NCBI GenBank assembly: GCA_949987705.1 | Contig: OX465281.1 | Location: 174,730,516 to 174,794,515 of the forward strand | Direction of reading: 5' to 3' | Source: Thereva unica | Taxonomy: Eukaryota > Arthropoda > Insecta > Diptera > Therevidae | Length of the DNA: 64,000 nucleotides | Part shown: positions 32,078-41,329 of the stretch, piece after piece | Layout of the letters: each line of letters starts with the position of its first letter | How positions within the stretch are numbered: position 1 is the stretch's first letter | Notes under the pieces: model-generated | Database searches by the model: none | The model's input: the letters and a program-made list of their open reading frames with translations, nothing else | Told to the model about the DNA's origin: nothing | Position numbers and translations under genes: made by a program

Positions 32078-32400
32078 TTAGCCGAGTTCAAGTTCAAGCA
32101 ACTTTGTGCCGAAAGTTCGGATCAGTGATCCGTTGGCCGCATACAGAAGGACGTTCGGGCTACCGTTATGGGTTGGGAACGCCTTGGCGGGAACAATTGA
32201 AACGTCAGAGCCCGAATCAATCAGAAAGTCCATCCGATTGTTGGTGTCTCTGACGAATAAACGATATGAGCGGCCGGTTATATGCGCGCTCATTACAATC
32301 TCCTGCCCCTTTAGTTTTTTTAGGGTGAGCGGGTGGTTTCTTCGCGGGCTTGGCTTGGCCAGCGTTGTAATTGCAGGGGGCTTTGCAGCTGCGTGCTTCA
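32078..32400 (-). pseudogene. Gypsy B aspartic protease
   Basis: The sense frame has MDFLIDSGSDVSIVPAKAFP with D-S-G-S at the active site and VLLYAANGSLIRTFGTK. An in-frame TAA at 32078 separates it from the linker to reverse transcriptase ([15 protein letters not shown]). Confidence 0.8.
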
Positions 32401-33197
32401 CTACCGTAACGCTAGTGGTAATAGCACAAGCTACCCCTGGCTTGGTTGGCCCCTTGTGGCCGATTGGCCGAGAGTTTTCGAGGGCCGCCCTGTCGATTGG
32501 CAGGTGTTCGGCTTCTCGGCTTCCGCGGGTTGCGGTCAAGCTTGTCTAGCCTGGCCGTCAGCCTATTGATGGCGCTGTGCAGCGCCACCAATGTAGACTC
32601 CGATTTGGCTGGTATTGCGTGGACCGCGGACGCGTATGAGGCACCTCCGTGTGGAAGCACCTCCCATACCTTGTCCGCCGTGGCGGCCAACCCGGCCAAC
32701 GTCTGGTCTGCAGCTGTGGCCAATGTGACCACCTGGATGGCCTGTGGAAGCCTCCGCTCCCTCAGGTTCCGGATCAGGTCATCATTAACCGCTGACGATT
32801 CCCCCGCTGGTGCTTTGAGAGCCTGGAGAAACTCGGAGGGTTTCCGGTCCCCAGGCTCTTGCACTGACAGCAGCTGCTCGAGTCGGCGCTTCTCCGAAGT
32901 CCCGTATTTCTCGAGCAGGTGCTGTTTGACTTCTTCATGTGAGGAACTTTAATAATCCACGGTGCTAAGCCGCATTGCCGTTACCGCCTCTTCCGGCAAT
33001 GCGGCCATAACATTATAGACCTTGGTGGAGCCCGACTTACAGCCCGCCATCTCGAACATGATGTCCGCTTGGTAAAACCAGGAGGCGGGCTGGTGCACCC
33101 AAAACTTCGGAATATCGAGTTTCGTCAGTTTGACGCCATCGACTTCCGAAGTCCTAGGTTTTGGTTGTTCTTCACCATGGTTATTATCCAGTTCCAT
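32300..33197 (-). pseudogene. Gypsy B gag
   Basis: The ATG at 33197 opens a frame with LTKLDIPKFWVHQPASWFYQ and CKSGSTKVYNVMAALPEEAV. An in-frame TAA at 32949 interrupts it, then it continues with HLLEKYGTSEKRRLEQLLSV and DKVWEVLPHG. The Gag zinc motif CYYH-x9-C-x4-C near 32400-32440 contains a TAG in place of the residue after CYYH. The F-W-x3-P-x-x-W-F-x-Q signature is known from CsRn1-type Gag. Confidence 0.85.
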
Positions 33198-33212
33198 AAG
33201 ATTCTCCCCTGT

Positions 33213-33289
33213 CCTTGAAATTATGTTTGGTTAACTGGTTACTGGTTATATAATGATACCTGACAAATAATATGTATACGGTCACTACA
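33213..33289 (-). repeat. Gypsy B 5' LTR remnant
   Basis: Only TACGGTCACTACA at the right edge resembles the end of the 3' LTR (ACGCGGTCACTACA). The remaining ~65 bp before gag do not match it, so most of the LTR and the primer site appear lost or replaced. Confidence 0.4.
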
Positions 33290-33520
33290 CTTCCTTCATC
33301 TCTGCTGAGGCACGTTCTTGCGCAGCTGATGACCGTTCTTGCGCAGCTGAAGACCGTTCTTGCGCCTGTTTGATCACCATCAATGTCTTAAAAAGTTCTG
33401 CCATACTCACTGTAGCTTCTTCTGGTTCTGCTTCTACCTCGCCTTCAAACATGTAGGTTTCAGGATCCTTACCTTCGTTCACCATAGCTTCTCGAAGCAG
33501 GGCGGTTAGGGAATTTTTAG
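33290..33520 (-). pseudogene. Gypsy A1 gag N-terminus
   Basis: The frame MVNEGKDPETYMFEGEVEAE continues to VSMAELFKTLMVIKQ and a heptad repeat, QERSSAA QERSSAA QERASAEMKE, before gypsy B interrupts it. The repeats are longer than in copy A2 and have diverged in sequence (A2 reads QERASAEVKEV). It continues at 29107. Confidence 0.8.
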
Positions 33521-33692
33521 CCTACACCGTTGAGAACGAGCGTTTACTTAATTCTCTTTTCAACTCTACAGTGCGCAAATCCATTAGCTTTTGACCCATT
33601 TTATTAATAAGTCCTTATTTCTCACGCACAAAATTTAAATTCCAGTCACAATTATTGTTCAAGTTCACTTATTTCACTTATCTCTTAATTAA

Positions 33693-33709
33693 TCCCACTT
33701 CTGACACCA
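33693..33709 (-). promoter_or_regulatory. Gypsy A1 primer-binding site (tRNA-Leu type)
   Basis: In sense orientation TGGTGTCAGAAGTGGGA follows the 5' LTR after two bases. It is complementary to the 3' end of insect tRNA-Leu (ending CCCACTTCTGACA plus CCA). The same site occurs in copy A2 at 53261-53277. Confidence 0.8.
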
Positions 33710-33711
33710 AT

Positions 33712-34222
33712 TGTTACGTTTTTCCGGCTTAACGGATTCGTAGGATTAATTAAGGAATACACTTTTTAATTATCCACACAAAATTTATTTATTACAAACC
33801 AAAACACAATTTAATAACGAACACAATTCTTACAGTTCACTATAATCACTTTCAGTTTAATAACTGGCAATATTAAATTCTATCTATCGCTTTATAGTTC
33901 ACTTTTAAATCACCACTTTTCACTGTTCTCACTTTAGAACACTTTTTATCGCCTTTAAAATCAAAACTGACTCTCTCAGCGCCTGCAAGCCGCTTTTATA
34001 TCCAAGCTCCACCTTTATCTAACTTCTGGAGCCTTCGTCCCTTTTCTCGAGCCTAGTGGTATGTTCTTTTCTTTTCGTCCAGAAGCTTGAAGTTGTCTTC
34101 ACTTTTCGCGCGTTTCAATTTTAGTTTAGCACATAAATCATTAGTTCAGACAACAACCACAGTCGTTAACGACAATCGTTTATTCAGCTTTTTAACGGAC
34201 AGATGGCGCATAAATCATCACA
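33712..34222 (-). repeat. Gypsy A1 5' LTR, most complete copy
   Basis: 511 bp, TGTTACGTTTT to AAATCATCACA on the plus strand. It contains GTCGTTAACGAC (34162-34173) between two copies of the decamer CATAAATCAT. Other copies: 6306-6405, 40372-44777 (interrupted), 53280-57718 (interrupted) and 63042-63491. Confidence 0.92.
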
Positions 34223-34224
34223 AT

Positions 34225-34575
34225 AGGAAGTTCTTCCAAACGATATGATTTTGTATGATGTTCTTCTTGATGCCTTGGCGAAAACTGTTATCCGTTCTTA
34301 ACCGCGATGAAATACCAGGAAAGCCCATATGGTGTGAGCTGTGGTAATACAATCTTTCAATATTTCAACGTTCACATGCGAAATATCCGTTGTGGCTCTT
34401 CATTCCTTTGATACACGCTCTAGCTGGACTATCACAAATGAATTTTCCTATTTTTATATTTATAATGCCATCTCCCACTCTAATGCCATTTTGCAACGTA
34501 TAAATTATGTCATCGGTTAAAAATTTCAAGTACTCCATGAAATCAGAAGGCTTGGAATTCTTTGTGCCCCTTTAA
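34225..34575 (-). pseudogene. Transposase-like pseudogene, C-terminal part
   Basis: The sense translation contains DFMEYLKFLTDDIIYTLQNG, KIGKFICDSPARACIKGMKS and HNGYFACER. It matches a large class of uncharacterised arthropod proteins (C-D-x-P-A-R-A followed by K-x-H-N-G-Y-F-x-C-x-x-C) reminiscent of Tnp2/CACTA-type transposases. It continues the frame broken off at 38281 and ends where gypsy A1 begins. Family is uncertain. Confidence 0.6.
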
Positions 34576-37500
34576 TCCCTCATGGGACATAGGGCAGAAA
34601 CAGTTGCCCTCCAGCGGACTCTGTTTTGCGCGACAGCTCTCAGCTCTGACCAGGATCTCCCAGTTGTTGCGGCCTCTGCTAGTAGGGTCCTCCTCCACGT
34701 TGTTCTAGGTCTTCCAACTCGACGGGATCCTTGCGGGTTCCAGTCAAGGGCCTGTTTGGCTAGGTTTTCGTTATCGCGTCGCAAGGTGTGGCCAACCCAA
34801 TTTCATTTCCTTCGCCTGATTTGGTCGTCTATCCTTTCTTGGCCGGCACGGCGCCATAGCTCTTCATTTGAAATTCTATCTTGCCAGCGGATTTTTAGGA
34901 TACGACGCAGGCATCTGTTGATGAAGACTTGTAGGCGCCCTGTGATGAATTGGGTGACTTTCCATGTTTCGCAACCGTACAAAAGAACTGCCTTAACGTT
35001 GGAGTTGAACAGCCGCAATTTGGTGTTAGTTGAGATCTCCGTTGATCTCCATATGCGGAACAGGCATGCATATGCGCTTCGTGCTTTATTTATTCTGGAA
35101 CTGACGTCTTCTTCTGCACCGCCATTTTCGGTAATAATGCTACCGAGGTAGCAGAATTTATCTACCAGTTCCACGTCACGGTTATTCAGCGCAGTTCGTT
35201 CAAGTGTGTTTGCATTTATCCGCATTTCTTTGGTTTTGTTCGGATTCAGCCTTAAGCCTGCTAGACTACTTTCTGTTGCCAAATTGTTTAACATGTTTTT
35301 TAGCTCCTGATGTCTGTGGGCCAGCAAACAGATATCATCCGCGTAGTCGAGGTCGTTAAGGCGATCTAGCAAACCCCATTGTATGCCGCCTGTTCTACTA
35401 TCTAGAGCGCCGACAAGAATGTCATTTATTACTATAAGAAATAGTAATGGCGAAAGTAGACATCCTTGTCGTACTCCTGAATTCACCTCGAAGCTGTCGG
35501 ATAATTTTCCATTATGGAGAACTCTGCATTTGGAATTGTTGTAAAGGGCTTTTATCAATTCTATTATTTTATCAGGCAGTCCACGTCGCCGTAGTGCCGG
35601 CCATATAAAGCTCCTATTAACCGAGTCGAACGCTTTCTCATAATCTACGAAAGCAAGGTAAAGGGGGGATCGGAATTCAGTAGACTGCTCCACTATGATT
35701 CTCAAGGTGTTAATATGGTCTATACATGAGCGGCCCTTCCTGAATCCGGCCTGCTGCCTTCTAAGCGTTCGGTCTACTGCCTCTCTTATCCTTGATAATA
35801 TAACGTGGGACAGGATTTTACCCACAGTAGATAATAGACAGATGCCTCTCCAGTTGTCGCATATTGTTAGGTCCCCCTTTTTGGGTATTTTGACTATGAT
35901 ACCTTCCGTCCAATCCTCCGGAAAGGTACAGGTGTTCCATGCTATTTCCAGGATTGGCTGAAGCGCATCTGCTATGAGGCTTGAATCGGCTTTCAACAAT
36001 TCTGGCGGGATGCCATCTTTTCCAGCTGCTTTACCATTGGCCATCGCATGAATTGCGGTTGCTATTTCCGTCTTGGATGGGGCCCGGGTGTTGATTCTAA
36101 TCGGCTGTGCATTGTTGCTGTTTTCCTGAGGTTCTTGTGCAAGTGAACCATTCAGGGCGGCGAAGAAGTAATCTCTCCATCTTTGGAGTTGCTCCTCGTC
36201 GCTGCACAACAGCCTTCCATCCTCACTCTTAACGGCATGTTTTTTAGTAGAGTGCTTTCCCGAGAGCTGTTTAGTAATTTGGTACAGCACTTTACTGTTG
36301 CCTGTGTTTGCCGCGTTTTCCGCTTTTTCTGCGAGCTCATTTATCTGCTGCCTTTTATCACGCCGCACACTTCTCTTTACTTCCCGGTGTAATTGGGAAT
36401 ATTCCCGTTCAAGTTGGTGACGTCTTTCCGGGTCGCTTGTAGAGTTTACGTTATTTTTGAGGGCCCTCCTGCGTTCTATTTTTTGCCAGGTAGTGTCCGA
36501 GATCCAATGTTGCATGTTTCTCTGGACATAACCGACGCTCGTTTCCGCAGCCGTCAATATAGCGCCCTTTGTTCTACTCCACAGCTCTTCAATATTTGTG
36601 TCGTCAGAAACGGTTTGCTGGTTTAATATTTGCTGCAGGTTTCCAGCAAATTCTCGCTTTTTAGCGGTCTCCTGCAGAAGGTCAACGTTAAACCGTCTAC
36701 GGTTTATAACATCGCGTTGAACGTTTCTGATTGCAGCGATTCTAAGGCGAATAGTTGCTACTACCAAATGGTGGTCGCTTCCAGTGTCCGCTCCCCTGAA
36801 GCTCCTGACATCCTCCAGAATGGTTCTCCATCTGCGGCTGACGGCCACGTGATCTATCTGATTTCTCGTTCTACCATCGGGTGATACCCAGGTCTCTTTG
36901 TGTATCTTCTTGTGGCAAAAGTAAGTTCCACCTACCATGAGTTGATGGGAACTACAAAAGTCAACGAAAAGCTCACCATTGTTATTGGTAACCTGGCTTA
37001 GGCCTTGTTTTCCAATTGTTTGTTGAAGACCGGTGTTGTCGCGGCCGATTTGTGCGTTTAAGTCACCCATTAATACAATGATGTCTCCCCTTGGAATAGA
37101 GCGAAAAACCTCATTCAGTCGCATATAGAACTCGTCTTTGATGTCATCTTCTGCGTCTTCAGTTGGAGCATAGCATTGGACTACCGTAGTACTTCTTAGT
37201 CTGGTACGCAGGCGCACGGTAATAATCCTCTCAGAAACTGGTGACCAGCTAATGAGGCTGGACCTGGCTTCTTTGGTGAGTATTACGCCAACGCCACTCC
37301 TACGGCTTTCAGTTTCATTTCTCCCAGAATATAAGAAGGACTCACCATTTGGGCAGATATTTTTTTTTTTTTTTTTTTTTTTTTATGTGACACACTAGAG
37401 ACTTAGGGAAGGCCCCTTTGTACTGTCGACCATGTATTTATTTTTGAAATGTCGAACAGCAGCTCTAGTCGGAAGATAGAGAGAGAAGTGAAGGAAAGAA

Positions 37501-38025
37501 CTGTCACAACCTTAGCTGCGGTATTTTTATTTCACCTACTCCCAACCATTTCGCGACTCTGACATCGGGGCATCGAGAACAACTCGCTGGAGTGTTATGC
37601 CTCCTGAAACGAGTTGAATCTCATCAACCAACCGATGACATGCGCTTGGTGGAGCGGGGAAGAGAACTAGTGAAGGCTATGACAGGAGGAATCAGGAATG
37701 CAAAGAGGGAAGAAGAAAGAAGGAAAGTTATGTAGGCGGGAAATTGGGAAAGGCTAGGACCGTGGCACCGCCGGGAGTCGAACCCGGGACCTCTGGGGAT
37801 TGTAGTCAGGCGCCTTACCCCTAGACTACCGAGGATATGTTCCCCCGCATCGGGCCATCTGGTCTCGCTAAGTCCCATGATCTTGATTTTATATCGATTC
37901 ATCTCGTTGAGGACTTCATCCAGCCGTCCCTCAGCAAGCATTGTTCTCACATTCCATGATCCGATTCGTGTCCTTGTTCGAAAAGCAAAGGTCGTCGTCG
38001 TGTTGTCCATCCGGTTCCGAGGCAT
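34572..38025 (-). pseudogene. LINE-A endonuclease-reverse transcriptase
   Basis: The ATG at 38025 begins MPRNRMDNTTTTFAFRTRTR. Apurinic-type endonuclease motifs: GSWNVRTM, GLSETRW, VVQCYAPTED, IVLMGDLNAQIG, RNQIDHVAVSRRW and GADTGSDHHLV. Reverse transcriptase: GKAAGKDGIPPELLK, RGICLLSTVGKILSHVI, QQAGFRKGRSCIDHINTL, AFVDYEKAFDSVNR, SGVRQGCLLSPLLF and LDYADDICLLAH (Y-A-D-D). The tail GRPRTTWRRTL and ALCPMRD is typical. With the SINE and its 5-bp duplication discounted, the frame spans about 991 codons with a single TGA at 34803-34805 where Trp (TGG) is expected. Confidence 0.9.
37361..37833 (-). mobile_element. tRNA-derived SINE
   Basis: On the minus strand the head reads from CTCGGTAGTCTAGGGGTAAG at 37833, with A box TAGTCTAGGGG and B box GGTTCGACTCC. 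A ~400-bp body follows, and the 3' end is 24 A (37361-37384 as T on the plus strand). The duplication ATATC (GATAT on the plus strand at 37356-37360 and 37834-37838) flanks it. It splits the LINE-A endonuclease between GEHI and CPNGES. It is transcribed by Pol III and mobilised by LINE machinery in such families. Confidence 0.88.
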
Positions 38026-38280
38026 TGTTTGCCGATTCGTAGCAGTGGTGATTTTTATGGGAGCGGGTTGCTAACCCTCAGCCCAACCGACTTAAAGCTC
38101 TGTTTTGTGGCGCAGAGAGCTCGCCATTCGCCCGTCTCCCGTTAGCTCCTTCCGAAGAAGTACCCCAGAGGGCACCGCGGGGAGGTGGGATTAGGACTTG
38201 CTAACAGGTCTGCTAGGTGTTTGTATGCAGTGGATCTTCTCGGATTTTAATAGAAGTGACAAATCGGGTGTCACCACCTT

Positions 38281-38740
38281 CCGAGATCTTTGTTAGCCGT
38301 TCGCCCCCCCAAAGGCTTGGAATGCCCATAATAAATACCCACGGGAAATGGTGGAATCCACGTTGAATCTATTTTACATAATATCGGCCAAAACTGACCT
38401 TTTGAGCTACAGCTTATTGGTAGCCCGTCGATATTGAAATTAAGCATAACTTCATCATGTGTTGGAGAGTAATTTTTTGAAAGTAATTCCAATAATTTAA
38501 ATAATCCAGCGTGCCAATATTTCCCCGGAGGCATATCAACTATATCTGTATGTCGTGGAGTTTGTAACAAGGTGCGAGAATGCCTTGGAATGTCGTGTAC
38601 ACCTAAATTACGTAGAATCAGTAAAAGGTCATCTAAACCTATATGCCTTATATTATGCTTGGTAGCCCACTCTGCAAGTTGGCTGCTAAATGTTTCATAA
38701 CACTTTATATTCTACTAATATACCGTCTTCCTTTGATGAG
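38281..38740 (-). pseudogene. Transposase-like pseudogene, N-terminal part
   Basis: Sense translation from about 38720: FSSQLAEWATKHNIRHIGLD, then RTLLQTPRHTDIVDMPPGKY, VMLNFNIDGLPISCSSKGQF, WPILCKIDSTW and FPVGIYYGHSKP, where LINE-A interrupts. The N-x-D-G-L-P...Q-F-W-P-I-L pattern occurs in Tnp2-like transposases. The rest is at 34225-34575. No start codon could be fixed. Confidence 0.6.
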
Positions 38741-38749
38741 GATTCTACA

Positions 38750-39215
38750 TTTACCATGATTACATGTCGGATCGAGGACTTGACTTGAGATCCAACAGAC
38801 AGTTAAATCTGCGGCGACAGTTCACCTGCTTGAGAGCTTGACTTCAAGCCGGCTTGAAATATACTTGACACTTCGCATAAGTTTGCTTTGAAAGGCGTGA
38901 TGGAGAAATGCTTTTTTCTCATTTATGTGCAGTTGATAGAAATAAAATAGATTTATTAAGTGAATTGCACCGGAAGAGAATTGCACAACCAAGGGAGAAC
39001 TAATTTCAAAACTCAAGCACTGAAGCAGGGGTTACATGGCTTAGTTCAAGTCGATCCGACAAATTTTTCGGATCTACTTGACTCAAGCTTACTTGAAGTC
39101 GATCTGAGGTTACATTACTTTCAAATGTACTTGAAGCCGACTTCAAGTATGCATGTAATCATAGTATATGTAACCATGAATAACACCCCAATACAATTAG
39201 TTTGAAACCACAGTC
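38750..39215. other. Non-coding, possible small MITE
   Basis: ATGATTACATG at about 38757 is inverted as CATGTAATCAT near 39153-39165. Words such as ACTTGAAGTCG and TTGACTTCAAG recur in both orientations between them, suggesting a decayed inverted-repeat element of about 410 bp. No target duplication is clear. Confidence 0.4.
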
Positions 39216-39218
39216 TTA

Positions 39219-39702
39219 AGGCCCAATTACAATGACCGGATTAGAGCGGAACAGAATCGGATTGAACTGTCAAAGTGGTTTTCCAAGCATGCGTTTTCTA
39301 TTTAACCGATTCCAATGAACGGATTCAAACGCATTTGACCGCATCTGTGCCGGATTCGTTTTAGTTTGTTTAGAAATCGCCGGATTGAGCTGTCAAAATT
39401 TTGGTAAACAAAAGCTGTGAATGTTCAAGGTTTTATTTTTTTTTATTTGTTATGTTTTTAAAAATGTTTTCGGACGAGCAGTTAATCGCAGAAGTGAAAG
39501 ATTATGAAATACTGTACAACAAAGCAAAGAGTGGATATAAAAATTCCAAGATTAAAAATGAAATGAAATGTTTGTATACTAAACACTTTGACGTTTAAAT
39601 GCGAACTGATCCGTTCATTGTAATCAGTGCAGTTTCCTATCCGTTCTGATGCGTTCTTTTGACATTTCAATCCGCGTAGATCCGCTCATTGTAATTTTGC
39701 CT
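39219..39702. mobile_element. 484-bp MITE with TTA duplication and MADF-like frame
   Basis: The ends AGGCCCAATTACAATGACCG and, inverted, AGGCAAAATTACAATGAGCG are flanked by TTA (39216-39218 and 39703-39705). It carries a small plus-strand frame (annotated separately). A TTA target, ends starting AGG and an associated Myb/MADF-like gene all fit a PIF/Harbinger derivative. Confidence 0.8.
39458..39598 (+). pseudogene. MADF-like N-terminal fragment inside a MITE
   Basis: The frame from about 39458 reads MFSDEQLIAEVKDYEILYNK and then SGYKNSKIKNEMKCLYTKHF before a stop. The F-x-D-E-x-L-I-x-E-V-x-x-Y-x-x-L-Y pattern is the start of a MADF (Myb/SANT-like in ADF) domain, the DNA-binding partner found in PIF/Harbinger elements and in many insect regulators. 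Only about 45 codons remain. Confidence 0.5.
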
Positions 39703-39705
39703 TTA

Positions 39706-39992
39706 TGTGGAGGTTTTTCCGAGTTACTTTGTAACTAGAAAAAACTTGAACATTGCAAATATACCCATGTAAAACTAGTCTGAAACCACGGTTTACGCTC
39801 GGTTATTAACTAGTTTCTTTGATACTTTGATTTAGGGAAAATGGAAACCGATAATTTAAAACAATAGTTAATTTCGAGTTTCTCTAAAACTTCCTTGAAA
39901 CAAGTTTACAACTCACTGTTTGGCAACATCTGTGCAACTTAGGTTACATTGAAACTTAAGTAAACTTGCAACTGCGGTTACATTTGTCTACT
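39706..39992. other. Unassigned spacer
   Basis: About 290 bp with no frame or repeat boundary that I recognise. TGAAACCAC recurs here and left of the adjacent MITE (about 39202 and 39780). Confidence 0.3.
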
Positions 39993-40350
39993 TGGGTAGG
40001 CCATGAGCTTTGTACGTCGAAAGTTGAAGGCTGAAAGTTTCCTAATTCCGATGACTTCATGAGATGCTGTGGCTGGATGATCAACTTTTACCCTTTCTAG
40101 GTCGGCTCGGACAGTTTCTAGCTCAATCTTTACCTTTTCTTCATTTTCCCTCAAGGAATTTTCGAGCTTTTCCTTCATGGATTTTTCGAATTTCTTACAT
40201 TTTATACTTTGTTAGTCAGCTAGTTCCTCTGTGCTTCCTTCATTCCGGTTGCTGCGCGTTCTTGCACTTCCCTCATTTCTGCTGATGCACGCCTCCTTGA
40301 TCACAATCAATGTCTTAAAAAGTTCTTCCATACTCACTAAGACGATTAAG
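39993..40350 (-). pseudogene. Gypsy A3 gag fragment
   Basis: Sense translation has KEKLENSLRENEEKVKIELE, TVRADLERVK and HEVIGIRK, as in the A1 and A2 gag coiled coil, and MEELFKTLIVIK near 40335. Most of the coiled-coil repeat is deleted, and the element stops at about 39993 in the capsid start. Its 5' LTR is the LTR beginning at 40372, so it lies head to tail with A2. Confidence 0.75.
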
Positions 40351-41329
40351 AGGAATAATTAATGAATATACTGTTACGTTTTTACGGCTTAACGGATTCG
40401 TAGGATTAATTAAGGAATACACTTTTTAATTATCCACACAAAATTTATTTATTACAAACCAAAACACAAACACAATTCTTACAGTTCTAATGTACTATCT
40501 CGCACTATTGAATTCTATCTATCGCTTTATAGTTCTATTAAATTCTATCTATTGCTTTATAGTTCACTTTTAAATCACTACTTTTCACTGTTCTCACTTT
40601 AAAACACTTTTATCGCCTTTCAAATCAAACTGACTCTTTCAGTGCCTGTAAGCCGCTTTTATATCCAAGCTCCACCTTTATCTAAATTCTGGAACCTTCG
40701 TCCCTTTTCTCGAGCCTAGTGGTATGTTCTTTTCTTTTCTGCCAGAAGCTTGAAGTTGTCTTCACTTATCGCGCGTTCCAATTTTAGTTTAGTACATAAA
40801 TCACATTGATTATAGAGTAAGTAGATATGGACAAACATCTTTCAGGTTGTCTTGTTAGATGGCGCTAGTTACACTGAATTAAGTTTTAGGACTGCGAATT
40901 TCTGTTGTAAACCTCTAAAATTAATGCGAATGGGTTTACAACATTAGTTTAATAATATTAATTTTTTATTAGTGCATAATAATCATAAAATAGACAATTT
41001 TTTTAATTTTGCTATTTTTTAGTAAAACATAAAAAAGCGGGTTTGCGCCTGAATTTAAAAAAGCATTTCAAAGCCCTTGACGCATGTTGGAAGAAAAAAC
41101 AAAAGTTTCGGATCTAAAAATAGATTCCTGTGCGGGCATTCCTTTTGTTTTGATTTGGAAGGGGGTGGGTGGGCTGAAACTACGATGATTTCTTGGCCGG
41201 TGGCTGAAATTTATGAATGAAGAAATTAATGAATGGGAAGAGAGATTTAATGGGAAATTTAGCATCGTGTTTTTTTTTTATTTTGAGAAAAATTAAATAA
41301 GTTTGTTTTTAACAAAATTCTAGTTTTTT

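Larger units (their letters stand above)
29120..33289 (-). mobile_element. Ty3/gypsy element B (CsRn1-like) inside A1 gag
   Basis: A minus-strand gypsy whose gag (FWVHQPASWFYQADIMF), CHCC-type Gag zinc motif and reverse transcriptase ([19 protein letters not shown]) are typical of the CsRn1 clade. The 3' LTR is 29120-29494, preceded in sense by a run of nine G as polypurine tract. The 5' LTR at the right is shortened and shares only about the last 12 bases. No matching target duplication is evident (flanks CGGTGG and CTTCC), so a rearrangement at one end is likely. Coding is broken by several stops and frameshifts. Confidence 0.8.
6306..34222 (-). mobile_element. Ty3/gypsy retrotransposon copy A1, nested host
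   Basis: A minus-strand gypsy element. Its parts in coding order are: 5' LTR 33712-34222, tRNA-Leu-type primer site, gag (33290-33520, then 28109-29107, then 8640-8831), protease 8326-8600, RNase H-integrase 6367-8325, and a 3' LTR fragment 6306-6405. Its gag is interrupted by gypsy B (29120-33289) and by copia (8832-28108). Reverse transcriptase is missing, and the left LTR is cut off where the TA-flanked element ends. Protein order and motifs are those of Ty3/gypsy without an envelope gene. At least three more copies (A2, A3, A4) lie to the right. Confidence 0.85.
34572..38280 (-). mobile_element. Non-LTR retrotransposon (LINE-A), nearly intact
   Basis: The element runs from a ~250-bp 5' leader (about 38026-38280) through a single long frame ending at 34572, with no obvious poly-A tail. 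It interrupts the transposase-like pseudogene (34225-34575 and 38281-38740). The only defects I find in its frame are one TGA and a SINE insertion (37361-37833). The C-terminal motif and endonuclease suggest the RTE/I-like side of the LINE tree; the clade is not certain. Confidence 0.82.

Noticed and set aside
32446..32952. Plus-strand frame of 168 codons opposite gypsy B gag
   Set aside because: Mirror of the GC-richer gag coding region; no independent support.
33297..33370. Short direct repeats that could suggest a CRISPR-like array
   Set aside because: They are in-frame heptad repeats (QERSSAA) of gypsy gag in an animal genome.
34582..35151. Plus-strand frame of 189 codons opposite LINE-A
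   Set aside because: Shadow of the reverse transcriptase coding strand; composition follows the complementary gene and no domain is seen.
37750..37833. Possible genuine tRNA gene (minus strand)
   Set aside because: Good A and B boxes, but the acceptor stem does not pair and the sequence continues into a ~400-bp body with poly-A and a target duplication; it is a SINE head.
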